This document shows, one piece after another, positions 43,712 to 52,507 of a stretch of DNA of 64,000 nt (positions within the stretch are counted from its first letter, which is position 1; the number at the start of each line of letters is the position of its first letter). This stretch comes from Streptomyces sp. AP-93 (GTDB taxonomy: Bacteria; Actinomycetota; Actinomycetes; Streptomycetales; Streptomycetaceae). The position numbers and the translations under genes are program-made. The notes below the pieces were generated by a model. It saw nothing but the letters and a program-made list of their open reading frames with translations, was not told where the DNA came from and made no database searches. The DNA is taken from the NCBI RefSeq assembly GCF_022808175.1, contig NZ_JALGBX010000005.1:186001-250000 (forward strand), given 5' to 3'.

Positions 43712-45199
43712 GTGCGACGCCACACCCGTCACGCCATTGCGCTCGTCGCGACGATCACCACACTGACCGGAGGCCTGCTGGTCTCCACCGGCACCGAGGC
43801 CGAGGCGGCCACCGCCGGGCCCGCGCCCACCCGGTACGCCGACGACTTCAACGGCGACGGCTATCACGACCTGGCGATCGGTGCCCCGAACTCCGCCGTG
43901 AATGTCACGGGCACCGACGGGGTCACCACCGAGGTGGCCAACGCGGGCTACGTGACCGTCTCCTACGGCGGCAAGTACGGGGCCCAGAAGACCGGCCTGA
44001 AGGTCATCACCCAGAACAGCCCCGGAATGCCGGGCGACCCGAAGAAGGACCAGCGCTTCGGTGAGGTCCTCACCACCGGCGACTTCAACGCCGACGGTTA
44101 CGCGGACCTTGTCGTGGGCACCCGGGACAACTACGACCGGGGCACGAGGCCCGGCCACGTCACCCTGATCTGGGGCAGTGCCACGGGGCTGAAGGACGCC
44201 ATCTCACTGGCCGACCCGCTCAAGAGGATCGGATTCGGCGTCGCCTTGAAGGCTGGTGACTTCACCGGTGACGGGAAGACCGACCTCCTCGTCGGCTACT
44301 CCACCACGCTCGAACTGTTCCGGGGCCCCTTCACGGCGGACGGGTCGCCCGTTTCGACCCACCGGCTGGACCTCGGCCGCCAGTACCCCGTCTTCCATCC
44401 GGGAGAGGCGCAGAACCGGATCGCGGTGGGCCGGATCAACAAGGGCGCCATCGACGACCTCGTCGTCCTCGGCGAGAGGCAGGACCCCGCCGCTCCGATC
44501 CGGGGCCGCGTGCTCTTCGGCGGGACGTCCGGACTGCGCCTCACCCCGGTCACCATCCGCGGCGGAGGCAGCGTCGCCATCGGGGACTTCGACAAGGACG
44601 GCTACGGCGACATCGCCGTGGGCGACTCCGAGACCCAGATCGACACCATCCGCGCGGCGGGTCTGGTCCGGGTCAGCTTCGGTTCCTCCACGGGTGTGAA
44701 CGAATCCCGCGGCTACCAGACGTTCACCGAGGACACCTCCGGCATCCCGGGCGGCGTGGGCACGGGTGACCGCTTCGGCCAGTCACTGGCCGCGGCCGAC
44801 CTCAACCTGGACGGCTACGCCGAGCTGATCGTCGGTGCCCCGGGTGAGCGGAAGGCCGCCTGCGGCTGGGGCTGCGACGTCACCGGTGGCGGCCTCTACG
44901 TGCTCAAGGGCACGTCCAAGGGCGTCACCGGCACCGGGGCCGCCTGGTACGCGCACAACGCGCCGGGCCTGCCCGCCCCCGCCGGCACGTTCCGCATCCC
45001 CTCGCTGCTCAAGGTCACCGACCTGAACAACGACAAGCAGCCCGAGCTCACCTTCGCGGTCGCGGCGACCGTCCCGCAGGTCTGGTCCGTCGGCACGAAG
45101 GACGGCAAGGTCGCCGGGACCGCGCCCACCCGCGTCGTCAACCCGCCGACCGACCCCCAGGTCAAGGTCGGCAACGAGTTCGGCGTACTCGCCCGCTGA
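43712..45199 (+). CDS. Secreted FG-GAP/integrin-like beta-propeller protein
   Basis: A 495-residue exported protein. Signal peptide about 1-33 (ending AEAATA). At least six FG-GAP-type blades carry a Ca-binding DxNxDG loop: DFNGDGYHDLAIG, DFNADGYADLVVG, DFTGDGKTDLLVG, DFDKDGYGDIAVG, DLNLDGYAELIVG and DLNNDKQPELTFA. A seven-bladed propeller is likely. Such proteins bind calcium and surface ligands; no enzyme motif is visible. GTG 43712 follows AGGGGGAAACGGAC. A terminator hairpin lies 87 bp past the stop. Partner unknown. Confidence 0.87.
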   Translation: MRRHTRHAIALVATITTLTGGLLVSTGTEAEAATAGPAPTRYADDFNGDGYHDLAIGAPNSAVNVTGTDGVTTEVANAGYVTVSYGGKYGAQKTGLKVITQNSPGMPGDPKKDQRFGEVLTTGDFNADGYADLVVGTRDNYDRGTRPGHVTLIWGSATGLKDAISLADPLKRIGFGVALKAGDFTGDGKTDLLVGYSTTLELFRGPFTADGSPVSTHRLDLGRQYPVFHPGEAQNRIAVGRINKGAIDDLVVLGERQDPAAPIRGRVLFGGTSGLRLTPVTIRGGGSVAIGDFDKDGYGDIAVGDSETQIDTIRAAGLVRVSFGSSTGVNESRGYQTFTEDTSGIPGGVGTGDRFGQSLAAADLNLDGYAELIVGAPGERKAACGWGCDVTGGGLYVLKGTSKGVTGTGAAWYAHNAPGLPAPAGTFRIPSLLKVTDLNNDKQPELTFAVAATVPQVWSVGTKDGKVAGTAPTRVVNPPTDPQVKVGNEFGVLAR

Positions 45200-45285
45200 C
45201 AGGCCCCCGCCCGCTGAACCAAGCCCCCGGGCCGCGCGCGCCACTGCGCCACTGCGCGCCACTGCGCCGCGCCGCCGGTCCGGGG

Positions 45286-45311
45286 GCTCCTGGGTCCCGG
45301 AGCCCAGGAGC
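45286..45311. terminator. Hairpin terminator between convergent genes
   Basis: Perfect 9-bp arms (GCTCCTGGG / CCCAGGAGC) with an 8-bp loop, between the FG-GAP gene and the convergent GntR gene. Three GCCACTGCGC-type repeats precede it at about 45238-45266. Confidence 0.55.
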
Positions 45312-45346
45312 GGAGGGGGGTACAAGAACCCACCAGGCGGAGCAGG

Positions 45347-46093
45347 CTAGCGGTCCCCGGCCCGGCGCTCCAAGGGCGTTGCTACTGCCGAGTTGTTCAC
45401 ACTGAAGGTCACGCTTCCCGCCCGGTAGCGGTCGTCTGACCACTCGATGGGGCGGCCCGTCCGGGTCGCGGAGACGTGCCGCTGGCGCAAAAGAGGGCTG
45501 CCGCGGCGGATCTCCAGCAGCCGGGCGTCCTCGCTGCCGGCGGGAAGCGCGTCGATGAGGTGCTCGCCGTAGTGGGCCACGATCCCGGAGTCGTCGGCCA
45601 GCCCGTCCATCACCGAGCGGCAGTCCTCGGGCATCGCCTCGACCGCTGCCGCGACCCAGTCGGCGTAGGCCGTCCGTTCGACCATCGTCGGCTCCCCGTC
45701 GAGCAGTCGCAGCCGCAGGACGGCCAGGATCTCCGTGCCGGCCGGCAGAGCCAGCCGGTCGGCCTCCTCGGCGGTGGCCGGCCGGCGGGTGCGCGACAGG
45801 AAGCGGCTCGCGGCCTGGTGGCCGACCCCCTCGGCCCACTGGGCGAAGCTGTTGAGTTCGCCGAAGCTGTGCTTGCGCTCGTGGCGCAGGACGATCCTGC
45901 GGGCCCCCTGCCGGGAACCGATCAGCCCCTCGGCGGCGAGCGTCGCCACGGCCTGGCGGACGGTCCCGCGGGAGGCCGACCAGTGTGCCGCCAGATCGCT
46001 CTCCGAGGGCAGTTGGGCGCCCACCGGGTACTGGCCGGAGAGGATCGACCGGCGCAGCGCCTCGGCGATCTCCAGATACCGCACCGTAGCCAT
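45347..46093 (-). CDS. GntR-family regulator, HutC subfamily (phosphonate locus, regulator 1)
   Basis: A 248-residue GntR regulator. The winged HTH is about 5-70 (LRRSILSGQYPVGAQLPSESDLAAHWSASRGTVRQAVATLAAEGLI) and the UTRA/HutC effector domain about 85-240, with MVERTAYADW (about 136) and the GRPIEWSDDRYRAGSVTF end typical of the family. It is a paralogue of the regulator at 52508-53278 (both end with EWSxDRY, GxVxFxV). ATG 46093; divergent from the ABC transporter operon, whose leader has the ACTTGTTCAGACAAGT site. It likely controls phosphonate uptake, repressing until an effector binds. Confidence 0.87.
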   Translation of the reverse strand: MATVRYLEIAEALRRSILSGQYPVGAQLPSESDLAAHWSASRGTVRQAVATLAAEGLIGSRQGARRIVLRHERKHSFGELNSFAQWAEGVGHQAASRFLSRTRRPATAEEADRLALPAGTEILAVLRLRLLDGEPTMVERTAYADWVAAAVEAMPEDCRSVMDGLADDSGIVAHYGEHLIDALPAGSEDARLLEIRRGSPLLRQRHVSATRTGRPIEWSDDRYRAGSVTFSVNNSAVATPLERRAGDR

Positions 46094-46309
46094 GCTGTCC
46101 TGTTCCCCCTCGTGTGGATGTGCGTACAGGCCCCGCCGCCCGGCGCCTGTCGCGCCGCCCTCAACCCTAGGCCGTGCCGAGCCCGAAGATCATCTTGAGG
46201 GTCGTCCGTCACGTCTGTATCCGGCCAGTCTCCGCTCTTCGTCGAGACGTGCTCCACGGGACAGACGCCGTTCACCGTCCGTACAGAGGCCCAGGGCGAA
46301 CTGGAGCCA

Positions 46310-46325
46310 ACTTGTTCAGACAAGT
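46310..46325. promoter_or_regulatory. Candidate HutC-type operator of the ABC transporter operon
   Basis: ACTTGTTCAGACAAGT is a 16-bp palindrome with 6-bp arms. It lies 48 bp before the substrate-binding-protein start. The copy at 55017-55032 has the same 16-bp size and shares TTGT-N4-ACAA. It resembles the GT-N-TA-N-AC operator type of HutC-family regulators. Confidence 0.6.
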
Positions 46326-46373
46326 GAAACCCCTCCACGCGTTCTTCATGCGTTTTCGTCTCCGGGAGAGACC

Positions 46374-47543
46374 GTGCTCAGTTCCTCCGCCCGTCGCGGT
46401 GCGGCCGTCCTGCTCAGTGCCGCCGTGCTCACCACGCTCAGCGCGTGCGGCGCCGCACCCGACAAGACCGCCGGCTCCGCCGGTGGCGACGGCAAGAACA
46501 AGACCCAGCCCGGCGCCGCCACCTCGGTCGCCGACTTCGGCGGCCTGGAGGGCCTCGTCGCGGCCGCCGAGAAGGAGGGCGAGCTCAACGTCATCGCGCT
46601 GCCCGCCGACTGGGCGAACTACGGCGAGATCCAGAAGGCGTTCGCGGCCAAGTATCCCAAGGTCAAGATCAACGCCGAGAACCCGGACGCCTCCAGCGCC
46701 GACGAGATCGCAGCCGTCAAGTCCCGCAAGGGCCAGACCCGCGCCCCCGACGTCCTGGACCTCGGCATCGCCTTCGCCCGCAGCGGCGCCGCCGAGAACC
46801 TCTTCGCCCCGTACAAGGTCACCGCCTGGGACCAGATCCCCGCCGCCCAGAAGGACGCGGACGCCCGCTGGTACAACGACTACGGCGGCTACGTCTCCAT
46901 CGGCTGCGACGCCGCCCGCATCCCGAACTGCCCGCAGTCCTTCGCCGACCTGGCCAAGCCCGAGTACAAGGGCAAGGTCGCCCTCAACGGCAACCCGACC
47001 AAGTCCGGCTCCGCCTTCGGCGGCGTCTACGCGGCGGCCCTGGCCAACAAGGGGTCCTTCGCGGACATCCAGCCCGGCATCGACTTCTTCGGCCGGCTGA
47101 AGAAGAGCGGGAACTTCATCCCCGTCGAGTCCACCCCGGCCACCGTCGAGAAGGGTGAGACCCCCATCTCGATCGACTGGGACTACCTGAACGCCGGCTA
47201 CGCCGAGCAGTTCAAGGGCAAGGGCGTCGACTGGAAGGTGGCCATCCCCACCGACGGCGTCTACGCCCAGTTCTACTCGCAGGCCATCAACAAGGACGCC
47301 CCGCACCCGGCGGCCTCCCGCCTGTGGATGGAGTTCCTGTACAGCACCGAGGGCCAGAACCTGTGGCTCAAGGGCTATGCCCGCCCCGTGCTGCTGCCCG
47401 CCATGACCCAGGCCGGCACCGTCGACAAGGAAGCCGTCACCAAGCTGCCGCAGGTCCAGGGCACCCCGGCCTTCCCGGCCTCCACCGAGCTGGACAAGGC
47501 CAAGGCCACCCTCGCCGAGAAGTGGGACAAGGCCCTCAGCTGA
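46374..47543 (+). CDS. ABC transporter substrate-binding lipoprotein (phosphonate type)
   Basis: A 389-residue lipoprotein with lipobox LSAC (Cys25) and a type II binding-protein fold. Features include LNVIALPADWANYGEIQKAFAAKYPKV (about 66-92), the APDVLDLG stretch (about 126) and SIDWDYLNAGY (about 270). It resembles 2-aminoethylphosphonate and spermidine/iron-type binding proteins. GTG 46374 has CGGGAGAG at 7 bp. The stop overlaps the permease start (TGATG), so the transporter genes are coupled. With downstream phosphonate-cleaving genes, 2-aminoethylphosphonate or its trimethyl form is the likely ligand. Confidence 0.82.
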   Translation: MLSSSARRGAAVLLSAAVLTTLSACGAAPDKTAGSAGGDGKNKTQPGAATSVADFGGLEGLVAAAEKEGELNVIALPADWANYGEIQKAFAAKYPKVKINAENPDASSADEIAAVKSRKGQTRAPDVLDLGIAFARSGAAENLFAPYKVTAWDQIPAAQKDADARWYNDYGGYVSIGCDAARIPNCPQSFADLAKPEYKGKVALNGNPTKSGSAFGGVYAAALANKGSFADIQPGIDFFGRLKKSGNFIPVESTPATVEKGETPISIDWDYLNAGYAEQFKGKGVDWKVAIPTDGVYAQFYSQAINKDAPHPAASRLWMEFLYSTEGQNLWLKGYARPVLLPAMTQAGTVDKEAVTKLPQVQGTPAFPASTELDKAKATLAEKWDKALS

Positions 47544-48451
47544 TGTCCGCCTCCACCACCCTCCCCCACTCGACGGGGACCGCCGGCGGCAGCACCACCC
47601 GCCGCCGGCGGCGCGGCCCGCGCACCTGGCTCGCCGCCCTCCCGCTCCTCGCCTTCACCGCACTGTGCTTCGGCGTCCCGCTGGGCGCCATCGCCTTCGG
47701 TGCGGTCACCCGTACGGACCCGGTGAGCGGCGCCACCGAAGCGACCGGCGAGCACCTGGCCCGCTCCCTCCAGGGGCCCTACCTCGGCTCGCTCATCGGC
47801 AGCGTCCAGCTCTCCGCCCTCACCGCACTCGTGGCCGGGGTGCTCGGCGTCCTCATCGCGCAGGCCGTCGTCACCTCCCCCTCCCGCGCCCTGCGCGGGG
47901 CGACGCTGACCGCCTCCGGCGTCCTCGCCAACTTCGGCGGCGTTCCCCTCGCCTTCGCGTTCATCGCCACCGTCGGGATCTCCGGGGTCGTCACCCAGCT
48001 CGCCGACCTGACCGGCCTCGGCTGGAACCTCTACTCCTTCACCGGCCTCACCGTGGTCTACCTCTACTTCCTGACCCCGCTCATGGTGCTGGTGACCGTC
48101 CCCGCGCTCGACGGACTGCGCCCGCAGTGGCGCGAGGCCGCCCAGAACAACGGGGCGAGCGGATGGCAGTTCTGGCGCCACGTCGGCCTGCCCGTCCTGG
48201 CACCCTCCCTGCTCGGCGGGTTCGTGCTGCTCTTCGGCACGGCCTTCGCCGCGCACGCCACGGCCGCCGCCCTCGTCGGCGGCTCCGTCCCGCTGGTCAC
48301 GCTCAAGATCGCGGACGCCCTGTCCGGGAACGTGCTGACCGGCCAGGAGAACGTGGCCCTGGCCCTCGGCCTCGACATGATCGTGATCGCCGGCCTGGTC
48401 ATGGCGGTCTACCTGCCCCTCCAGCGACGGAGCGCCCGATGGCTGCGATGA
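47543..48451 (+). CDS. ABC transporter permease 1 (phosphonate type)
   Basis: A 302-residue permease with about six hydrophobic helices and the EAA-type loop for the ATPase: REAAQNNGASGWQFWRHVGLPVLAPSLLGG (about 205-234). The N-terminus (RRRRRGPRT) is basic and cytoplasmic. ATG 47543 is one base into the stop of the binding-protein gene; its 3' end overlaps permease 2 by 13 bp. It resembles the PhnU/V-type permease pairs of 2-aminoethylphosphonate transporters. Function in import with the adjacent genes is clear, ligand inferred. Confidence 0.85.
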   Translation: MSASTTLPHSTGTAGGSTTRRRRRGPRTWLAALPLLAFTALCFGVPLGAIAFGAVTRTDPVSGATEATGEHLARSLQGPYLGSLIGSVQLSALTALVAGVLGVLIAQAVVTSPSRALRGATLTASGVLANFGGVPLAFAFIATVGISGVVTQLADLTGLGWNLYSFTGLTVVYLYFLTPLMVLVTVPALDGLRPQWREAAQNNGASGWQFWRHVGLPVLAPSLLGGFVLLFGTAFAAHATAAALVGGSVPLVTLKIADALSGNVLTGQENVALALGLDMIVIAGLVMAVYLPLQRRSARWLR

Positions 48452-49497
48452 CCCCGACGCCCGCCCCGAACGACGAGGCCGCCTCGGCGGCCAGCGCCGC
48501 CGCGCACGCCACGCCCGCCGCGGCTGCCGGTCCGGCCGTCGCCGTCGCCGTCGCCGTCGCCGCGGACGGTGAGCGGGACCGGCCCGAACCCCCGGCCCGT
48601 ACGCCGCGCCGGGCGCGCCCCCGCTCCCGGCCCCGGGTGTGGCGCGGAGCGGTGCTCGGCCTCGCGGGCGCGTACTTCGTCCTCCCGCTCCTCGCCTCCT
48701 TCGTGTTCACCGTGCACGTCCCCGGCCAGGGCATCAGCTTCGAGGCGTACACCCAGCTGCTCTCCGCCGAAGGGTTCACCGAGAGCCTGCTGCTCTCGCT
48801 GGGCCTCGCCGCCGCGACCATCGCCGCCTCGCTGCTCCTCGCCGTGCCCGCGCTGGTCGCCGTACGCATCGGCTCGCCGCGCCTGCGCCCGGTCGTGGAG
48901 GTGATGTGCATGATGCCGCTGGTGGTGCCGCCGATCGCGCTGGTCACCGGTATCACCACGGTGCTGCGCTGGGGTCCCGAACACCTCTCCACGACCCCGC
49001 TCTACCAGACCTTCCTCGCGGTCCAGAACCCGGACTTCCCCGTCGTCCTGGTCCTCGCATACACCGTGCTCGCACTGCCCTTCGTCTACCGCTCCCTCGA
49101 CGCGGGCCTGCGCGCCGTCGACGTCCCGACCCTGGTCGAGGCCGCCCGCAGCTGTGGCGCGAGCTGGCCGTACGTGGTCCTGCGCGTGATCCTGCCGAAC
49201 CTGCGGGCCGCCCTCGCCGGAGCCGGATTCCTCACGCTGGCCCTGGTCCTCGGCGAGTTCACGATCGCCTCACTGCTCGGCTTCCAGCCCTTCGCCGTGT
49301 GGATCGTGTCGATCTCCGGAGCGCACGCCCGCATGTCGGTGGCCGTCTCCGTCCTCAGCCTCCTCATCACCTGGTTGCTGCTGCTCCTCCTCTCCCGGGC
49401 CGGCACCGCCCCCGCTACCGTGTCTGCAGGACCCTCGCGCAACTCCCGCACCTCCCGTACCCCTCGCACCTCCCGTACCTCCGGCAAGGAGTCCTGA
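48439..49497 (+). CDS. ABC transporter permease 2 (phosphonate type)
   Basis: A 352-residue permease. The first 70 residues are a poorly structured Ala/Pro/Arg extension containing a VAVAVAVA run encoded by a GCCGTC repeat (about 48537-48562). Six helices follow with the EAA loop LVEAARSCGASWPYVVLRVILPNLRAALAG (about 232-261). The C-terminus ends in a Ser/Arg/Thr-rich tail (RNSRTSRTPRTSRTSGKES) from a CGTACCTCC-type repeat. ATG 48439 with GGAG at 6 bp is preferred to ATG 48448. It is the partner of permease 1. Confidence 0.84.
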   Translation: MAAMTPTPAPNDEAASAASAAAHATPAAAAGPAVAVAVAVAADGERDRPEPPARTPRRARPRSRPRVWRGAVLGLAGAYFVLPLLASFVFTVHVPGQGISFEAYTQLLSAEGFTESLLLSLGLAAATIAASLLLAVPALVAVRIGSPRLRPVVEVMCMMPLVVPPIALVTGITTVLRWGPEHLSTTPLYQTFLAVQNPDFPVVLVLAYTVLALPFVYRSLDAGLRAVDVPTLVEAARSCGASWPYVVLRVILPNLRAALAGAGFLTLALVLGEFTIASLLGFQPFAVWIVSISGAHARMSVAVSVLSLLITWLLLLLLSRAGTAPATVSAGPSRNSRTSRTPRTSRTSGKES

Positions 49498-49502
49498 CCC
49501 GC

Positions 49503-50693
49503 ATGTCCCTCACCCTTCCCGAGGCCAGGAAGTCCGCGGATGGCGAAGCGGCCACCGGCGGAGCGCGCGTCGAATTCCGCGGCCTGCGCCGGGCGTTCGG
49601 CTCCACCGTCGCCCTCGACGGACTCGACCTCACCATCGAGCCCGGCGAACTCGTCGCCCTGCTCGGCCCGTCGGGCTGCGGAAAGACCACCGCGCTGCGC
49701 GTCGTCGCCGGCTTCGAACAGCCCGACTCCGGCGAAGTGCTCCTCGACGGACAGGACATCACGCGGATCCCGGCCAACCGCCGGGACGCCGGCATGGTGT
49801 TCCAGTCGTACAGCCTCTTCCCGAACCTCAACGCCCGCGACAACGTGGCCTTCGGCCTGCGCGTCCGCAAGGTCGGCGCGGCCGCGCGCCGCGAGCGCGC
49901 CGCCGAGCTGCTCGACCTGGTCGGCCTGCCCGACCACGGCGACCGCTACCCGCACCAGATGTCCGGCGGCCAGCAGCAGCGCGTCGCACTCGCCCGCGCC
50001 CTCGCCCTGCGCCCCCGCGTCCTGCTGCTCGACGAGCCGCTCTCCGCGCTCGACGCGAAGGTACGGGCCAGCCTGCGCGAGGAGATCCGCCGGCTCCAGC
50101 TCTCCCTGGGCATCACCACGGTTTTCGTCACGCACGACCAGGAAGAGGCCCTGTCCATGGCCGACCGGGTCGCCGTGCTCAACGCCGGCCGTCTGGAGCA
50201 GTGCGCCGCCCCCGCCGAGCTCTACGAGCGGCCCGCGACCCCCTTCGTCGCCGAGTTCGTCGGCACCATGAACCGGCTCCCCGGACGGCTGTCCGGCTCC
50301 GGCACGGTCGAAGTGGCCGGCTCCCGGCTGCCGGTGGACGGCCCGGTGCCTTCCACCCCCGACGTCGAGGTGCTCGTACGGCCCGAGAACATCACCGTGA
50401 CGGCGGCCGCGGACGGTGCCGAGGGCGCGGCCACCGTCGTATCGGCCTCGTTCTTCGGGTCGGTGACCCGGCTCCACCTGGACCTGCCCGACGGCATCCG
50501 CATCAAGGCCGACCTGCCCTCGCGCGAGGCCGGAGCCCTGGTACCGGGCGCGCGGGCGGCTGTGGGGCTGGCCGAACGCCCCGTCCTCGTCGTCGCCACC
50601 GCGGCCGCCACGGCCACGGCCACCGCCTCAGCCTCAGCCTCAGCCTCAGCCTCAGCCTCAGCCTCAGCCTCAGTCTCAGGGGAAGCCTCATGA
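49503..50693 (+). CDS. ABC transporter ATP-binding protein (phosphonate type)
   Basis: A 396-residue ATPase of the PotA/FbpC type. Walker A GPSGCGKTT (about 59), Q-loop FQSYSLF (about 101), signature MSGGQQQRV (about 154), Walker B VLLLDEPLSALD (about 176), and H-loop THDQEEA (about 211). Residues about 260-365 form a TOBE-type regulatory domain. The last 30 residues are (Ala-Ser)n, encoded by a hexanucleotide repeat. ATG 49503; the end overlaps the HAD gene by ATGA. It powers the importer formed by the three preceding genes. Confidence 0.9.
   Translation: MSLTLPEARKSADGEAATGGARVEFRGLRRAFGSTVALDGLDLTIEPGELVALLGPSGCGKTTALRVVAGFEQPDSGEVLLDGQDITRIPANRRDAGMVFQSYSLFPNLNARDNVAFGLRVRKVGAAARRERAAELLDLVGLPDHGDRYPHQMSGGQQQRVALARALALRPRVLLLDEPLSALDAKVRASLREEIRRLQLSLGITTVFVTHDQEEALSMADRVAVLNAGRLEQCAAPAELYERPATPFVAEFVGTMNRLPGRLSGSGTVEVAGSRLPVDGPVPSTPDVEVLVRPENITVTAAADGAEGAATVVSASFFGSVTRLHLDLPDGIRIKADLPSREAGALVPGARAAVGLAERPVLVVATAAATATATASASASASASASASASVSGEAS
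50625..50672 (+). repeat. Hexanucleotide microsatellite (GCCTCA)8 in the ATPase gene
   Basis: Eight perfect GCCTCA copies, with a ninth imperfect copy (GTCTCA). They encode an (Ala-Ser) tail of the ATPase just before the start of the HAD gene. Because the unit is six bases, copy changes do not shift the frame. Confidence 0.85.
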
Positions 50694-51355
50694 CCGGACT
50701 CGCCGCCGTCCTCTTCGACATGGACGGCACCCTCGTTGACACCGAGGTCCTGTGGTGGCAGACCACCGCGGAGGTCGCCGCCGGCCTGGGCCACGCACTG
50801 ACCGACGCCGACGCGCCCGAGGTGGTCGGCCGGGCGGTGGAGGACACCGCCGCGCACCTCGTACGGGTGGCCCGTGCGGGGGACGCCGGGGAAGTGGCGC
50901 GGGCCCTGACCGACAGCTTCTTCGCACGGGTGGAGCAGGGCGCGCCGATGCGGCCGGGCGCGCAGCGGCTGCTGACCGCCCTGGAGGCGGAAGGCGTGCC
51001 GTTCGCGCTGGTCAGCGCTTCGCCGAGGGTGGTCGTGGACTCGGTGGTGGGCGGCTCGCTGGCCCATGTCCCCTTCGCCTTCACGCTGTCCGCCGACGAC
51101 ACATCCCTGACGAAGCCGCACCCGGACCCCTACCGGGCCGCCGCGGCGCGCCTCGGTGCGGAGCCGTGGGGTTGCGTGGCGGTCGAGGACTCCCCGGACG
51201 GCGCGGCCTCGGCGGAGGCGGCCGGCTGCGGGGTCCTGGTGGTGCCGTCCCTGCTGGACGTCCCCCCGACGCCGGTACGCACCTTCGCGACCTCCCTCAC
51301 CGAGGTCACCCCGGACACCCTGCGGGCCTGCCTGGTCGCTCCGCTGGGGGTGTGA
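50690..51355 (+). CDS. HAD-superfamily phosphatase (beta-phosphoglucomutase-like)
   Basis: A 221-residue HAD hydrolase. Motif I is LFDMDGTLVDTE (about 8-19), motif II LVSASP (about 107), motif III Lys in TKPHPDPY (about 145) and motif IV VEDSPDGAASA (about 166). The ATG at 50690 overlaps the ATPase stop (ATGA), making it the last gene of the transporter operon. It is not the phosphonoacetaldehyde hydrolase PhnX, whose motif I differs, so it more likely removes phosphate from an ester imported or made in this pathway. Substrate unknown. Confidence 0.85.
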   Translation: MTGLAAVLFDMDGTLVDTEVLWWQTTAEVAAGLGHALTDADAPEVVGRAVEDTAAHLVRVARAGDAGEVARALTDSFFARVEQGAPMRPGAQRLLTALEAEGVPFALVSASPRVVVDSVVGGSLAHVPFAFTLSADDTSLTKPHPDPYRAAAARLGAEPWGCVAVEDSPDGAASAEAAGCGVLVVPSLLDVPPTPVRTFATSLTEVTPDTLRACLVAPLGV

Positions 51356-51385
51356 CGGGACCGGGCCGCCTCCGAGAGGGACGGT

Positions 51386-51877
51386 CTAGTCCATGAGGTC
51401 GAGCAGGCTCAGGATTCCCTCCGCGTAGGCGGCCGATTCGGAGCCCGGGCGCCGGGACGCCGTGTCGCGCAGTCCGGGCAGGCCGGAGCGGATGTGCGCG
51501 GCGCACTGGCCGTACAGGCCGGCCTCGTGCGAGGAACCGTCGTCCTCCGCGCCGAGGAGGCGCAGCAGCGCCCACAGCAGGGCCTCGCGCGTCGACTGCC
51601 GGGGCGGGCCGGCGAACCAGACGGCCATCAGGACCCCGCACACCGCAGGGGCGGGCGGCCGCAGCACGCCCTGGTGGAAGGCGTGGCCCTCCAAGGCGCG
51701 GAACGCGGCCGGGTGCCCCTCGGCCGCGTCCCACAAGGTGTCCGCGAGATGACCGAGATGACCGGCCGGGCGGCCGCAGCCGCATTCGATGGAGTTCCAG
51801 TCGTGCCGGGCGATCTCCCGGGCCACTGCGTCGGGCACCAGCGGGCTGGTGCGGGGCTGCTTCTCCGTCGTTCTCAC
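51386..51877 (-). CDS. Hypothetical protein, Cys-containing, helical
   Basis: A 163-residue soluble protein without a recognised domain. IECGCGRPAGHLGHLADTLWDAA (about 31-53) contains a CxC pair and two His that could bind metal. The C-terminus is helical with a SAAYAEGILSLLDLMD end. GTG 51877 is used; the ribosome binding site is weak. It lies in the phosphonate locus between the transporter operon (convergent) and a cupin gene (same strand, 64 bp upstream), so a functional connection is possible but not shown. Confidence 0.65.
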   Translation of the reverse strand: MRTTEKQPRTSPLVPDAVAREIARHDWNSIECGCGRPAGHLGHLADTLWDAAEGHPAAFRALEGHAFHQGVLRPPAPAVCGVLMAVWFAGPPRQSTREALLWALLRLLGAEDDGSSHEAGLYGQCAAHIRSGLPGLRDTASRRPGSESAAYAEGILSLLDLMD

Positions 51878-51941
51878 GGGAGAAGTATGGGATCAAGCCA
51901 GTGGCCAGTCCAGAGCGGCCTGCCCGGAGGGGACCAGGGAA

Positions 51942-52334
51942 TCAGCCGCCGTGCCCCTGACAGCCACAGCCCTTCGCCGCGGCGCGCGGCAGCCCCTCGG
52001 TGAACTCGCTCTGCGAGAACACCGCCAGGACCGTCGCCGGCTCGGTGCCGTGGTTGACCAGGGTGATCTCCTTGCCGGCCGGCAGCATCGCGAAGGTGCC
52101 CGGAGCCACCGTCTTGGCACCGCACCCGCACGAGGCCTCCACCGTTCCGGCGACGCCGGTGAGCAACAGCTCGGACGTCCCGTGCGCGTGGGCCGGGATC
52201 GTCCCGCCCGCCGGAACCCGGATCCGGACCGCCGCGAGCGCGCTGAACGGACCGCCCGCGGGGTCGAGGCGCAGCGCCGGGCCGCCGGTGTCGGTGGCGG
52301 TGTCGGGAGCGGTGTCGATGGTCATGCCGAACAT
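51942..52334 (-). CDS. Small cupin protein with Cys-rich ends
   Basis: A 130-residue single-domain cupin. Residues about 40-110 show a cupin barrel with GGTIPAHAHGTSELLLTGVAGTVEA (about 47-71), giving two His and a Glu as metal ligands, and NHGTEPATVLAVFSQ as the second half. A CGCG in the middle and a GCGCQGHGG tail add probable metal-binding cysteines. ATG 52334 has GAGG at about 9 bp. It is divergent from the GntR regulator 2 gene (173 bp gap), so it may be a target. Enzyme activity cannot be predicted. Confidence 0.78.
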   Translation of the reverse strand: MFGMTIDTAPDTATDTGGPALRLDPAGGPFSALAAVRIRVPAGGTIPAHAHGTSELLLTGVAGTVEASCGCGAKTVAPGTFAMLPAGKEITLVNHGTEPATVLAVFSQSEFTEGLPRAAAKGCGCQGHGG

Positions 52335-52507
52335 GGGTGGTTCCTCTACGCGTTGGTGCGCGGCAGCCGCCTGCGCGGGCCGGGCCACGGCCACCGGTCC
52401 TTCCGGTCACGGTTCGAATTTAGACGACCGGCATCATCTCAATACCGGGTGAAAGGTCCCGACCTCCCGGGCCTTTCGCCTCGCCCCGGCCATGACAGGC
52501 TGGGTCC

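Noticed and set aside
50625..50672. Microsatellite as a phase-variation switch
   Set aside because: The repeat unit is six bases, so copy-number change cannot shift the frame.
50690..51355. HAD gene as phosphonoacetaldehyde hydrolase (phnX)
   Set aside because: Its motif I is LFDMDGTLVDTE, of the beta-phosphoglucomutase type, not that of PhnX, and no PhnW aminotransferase is near.
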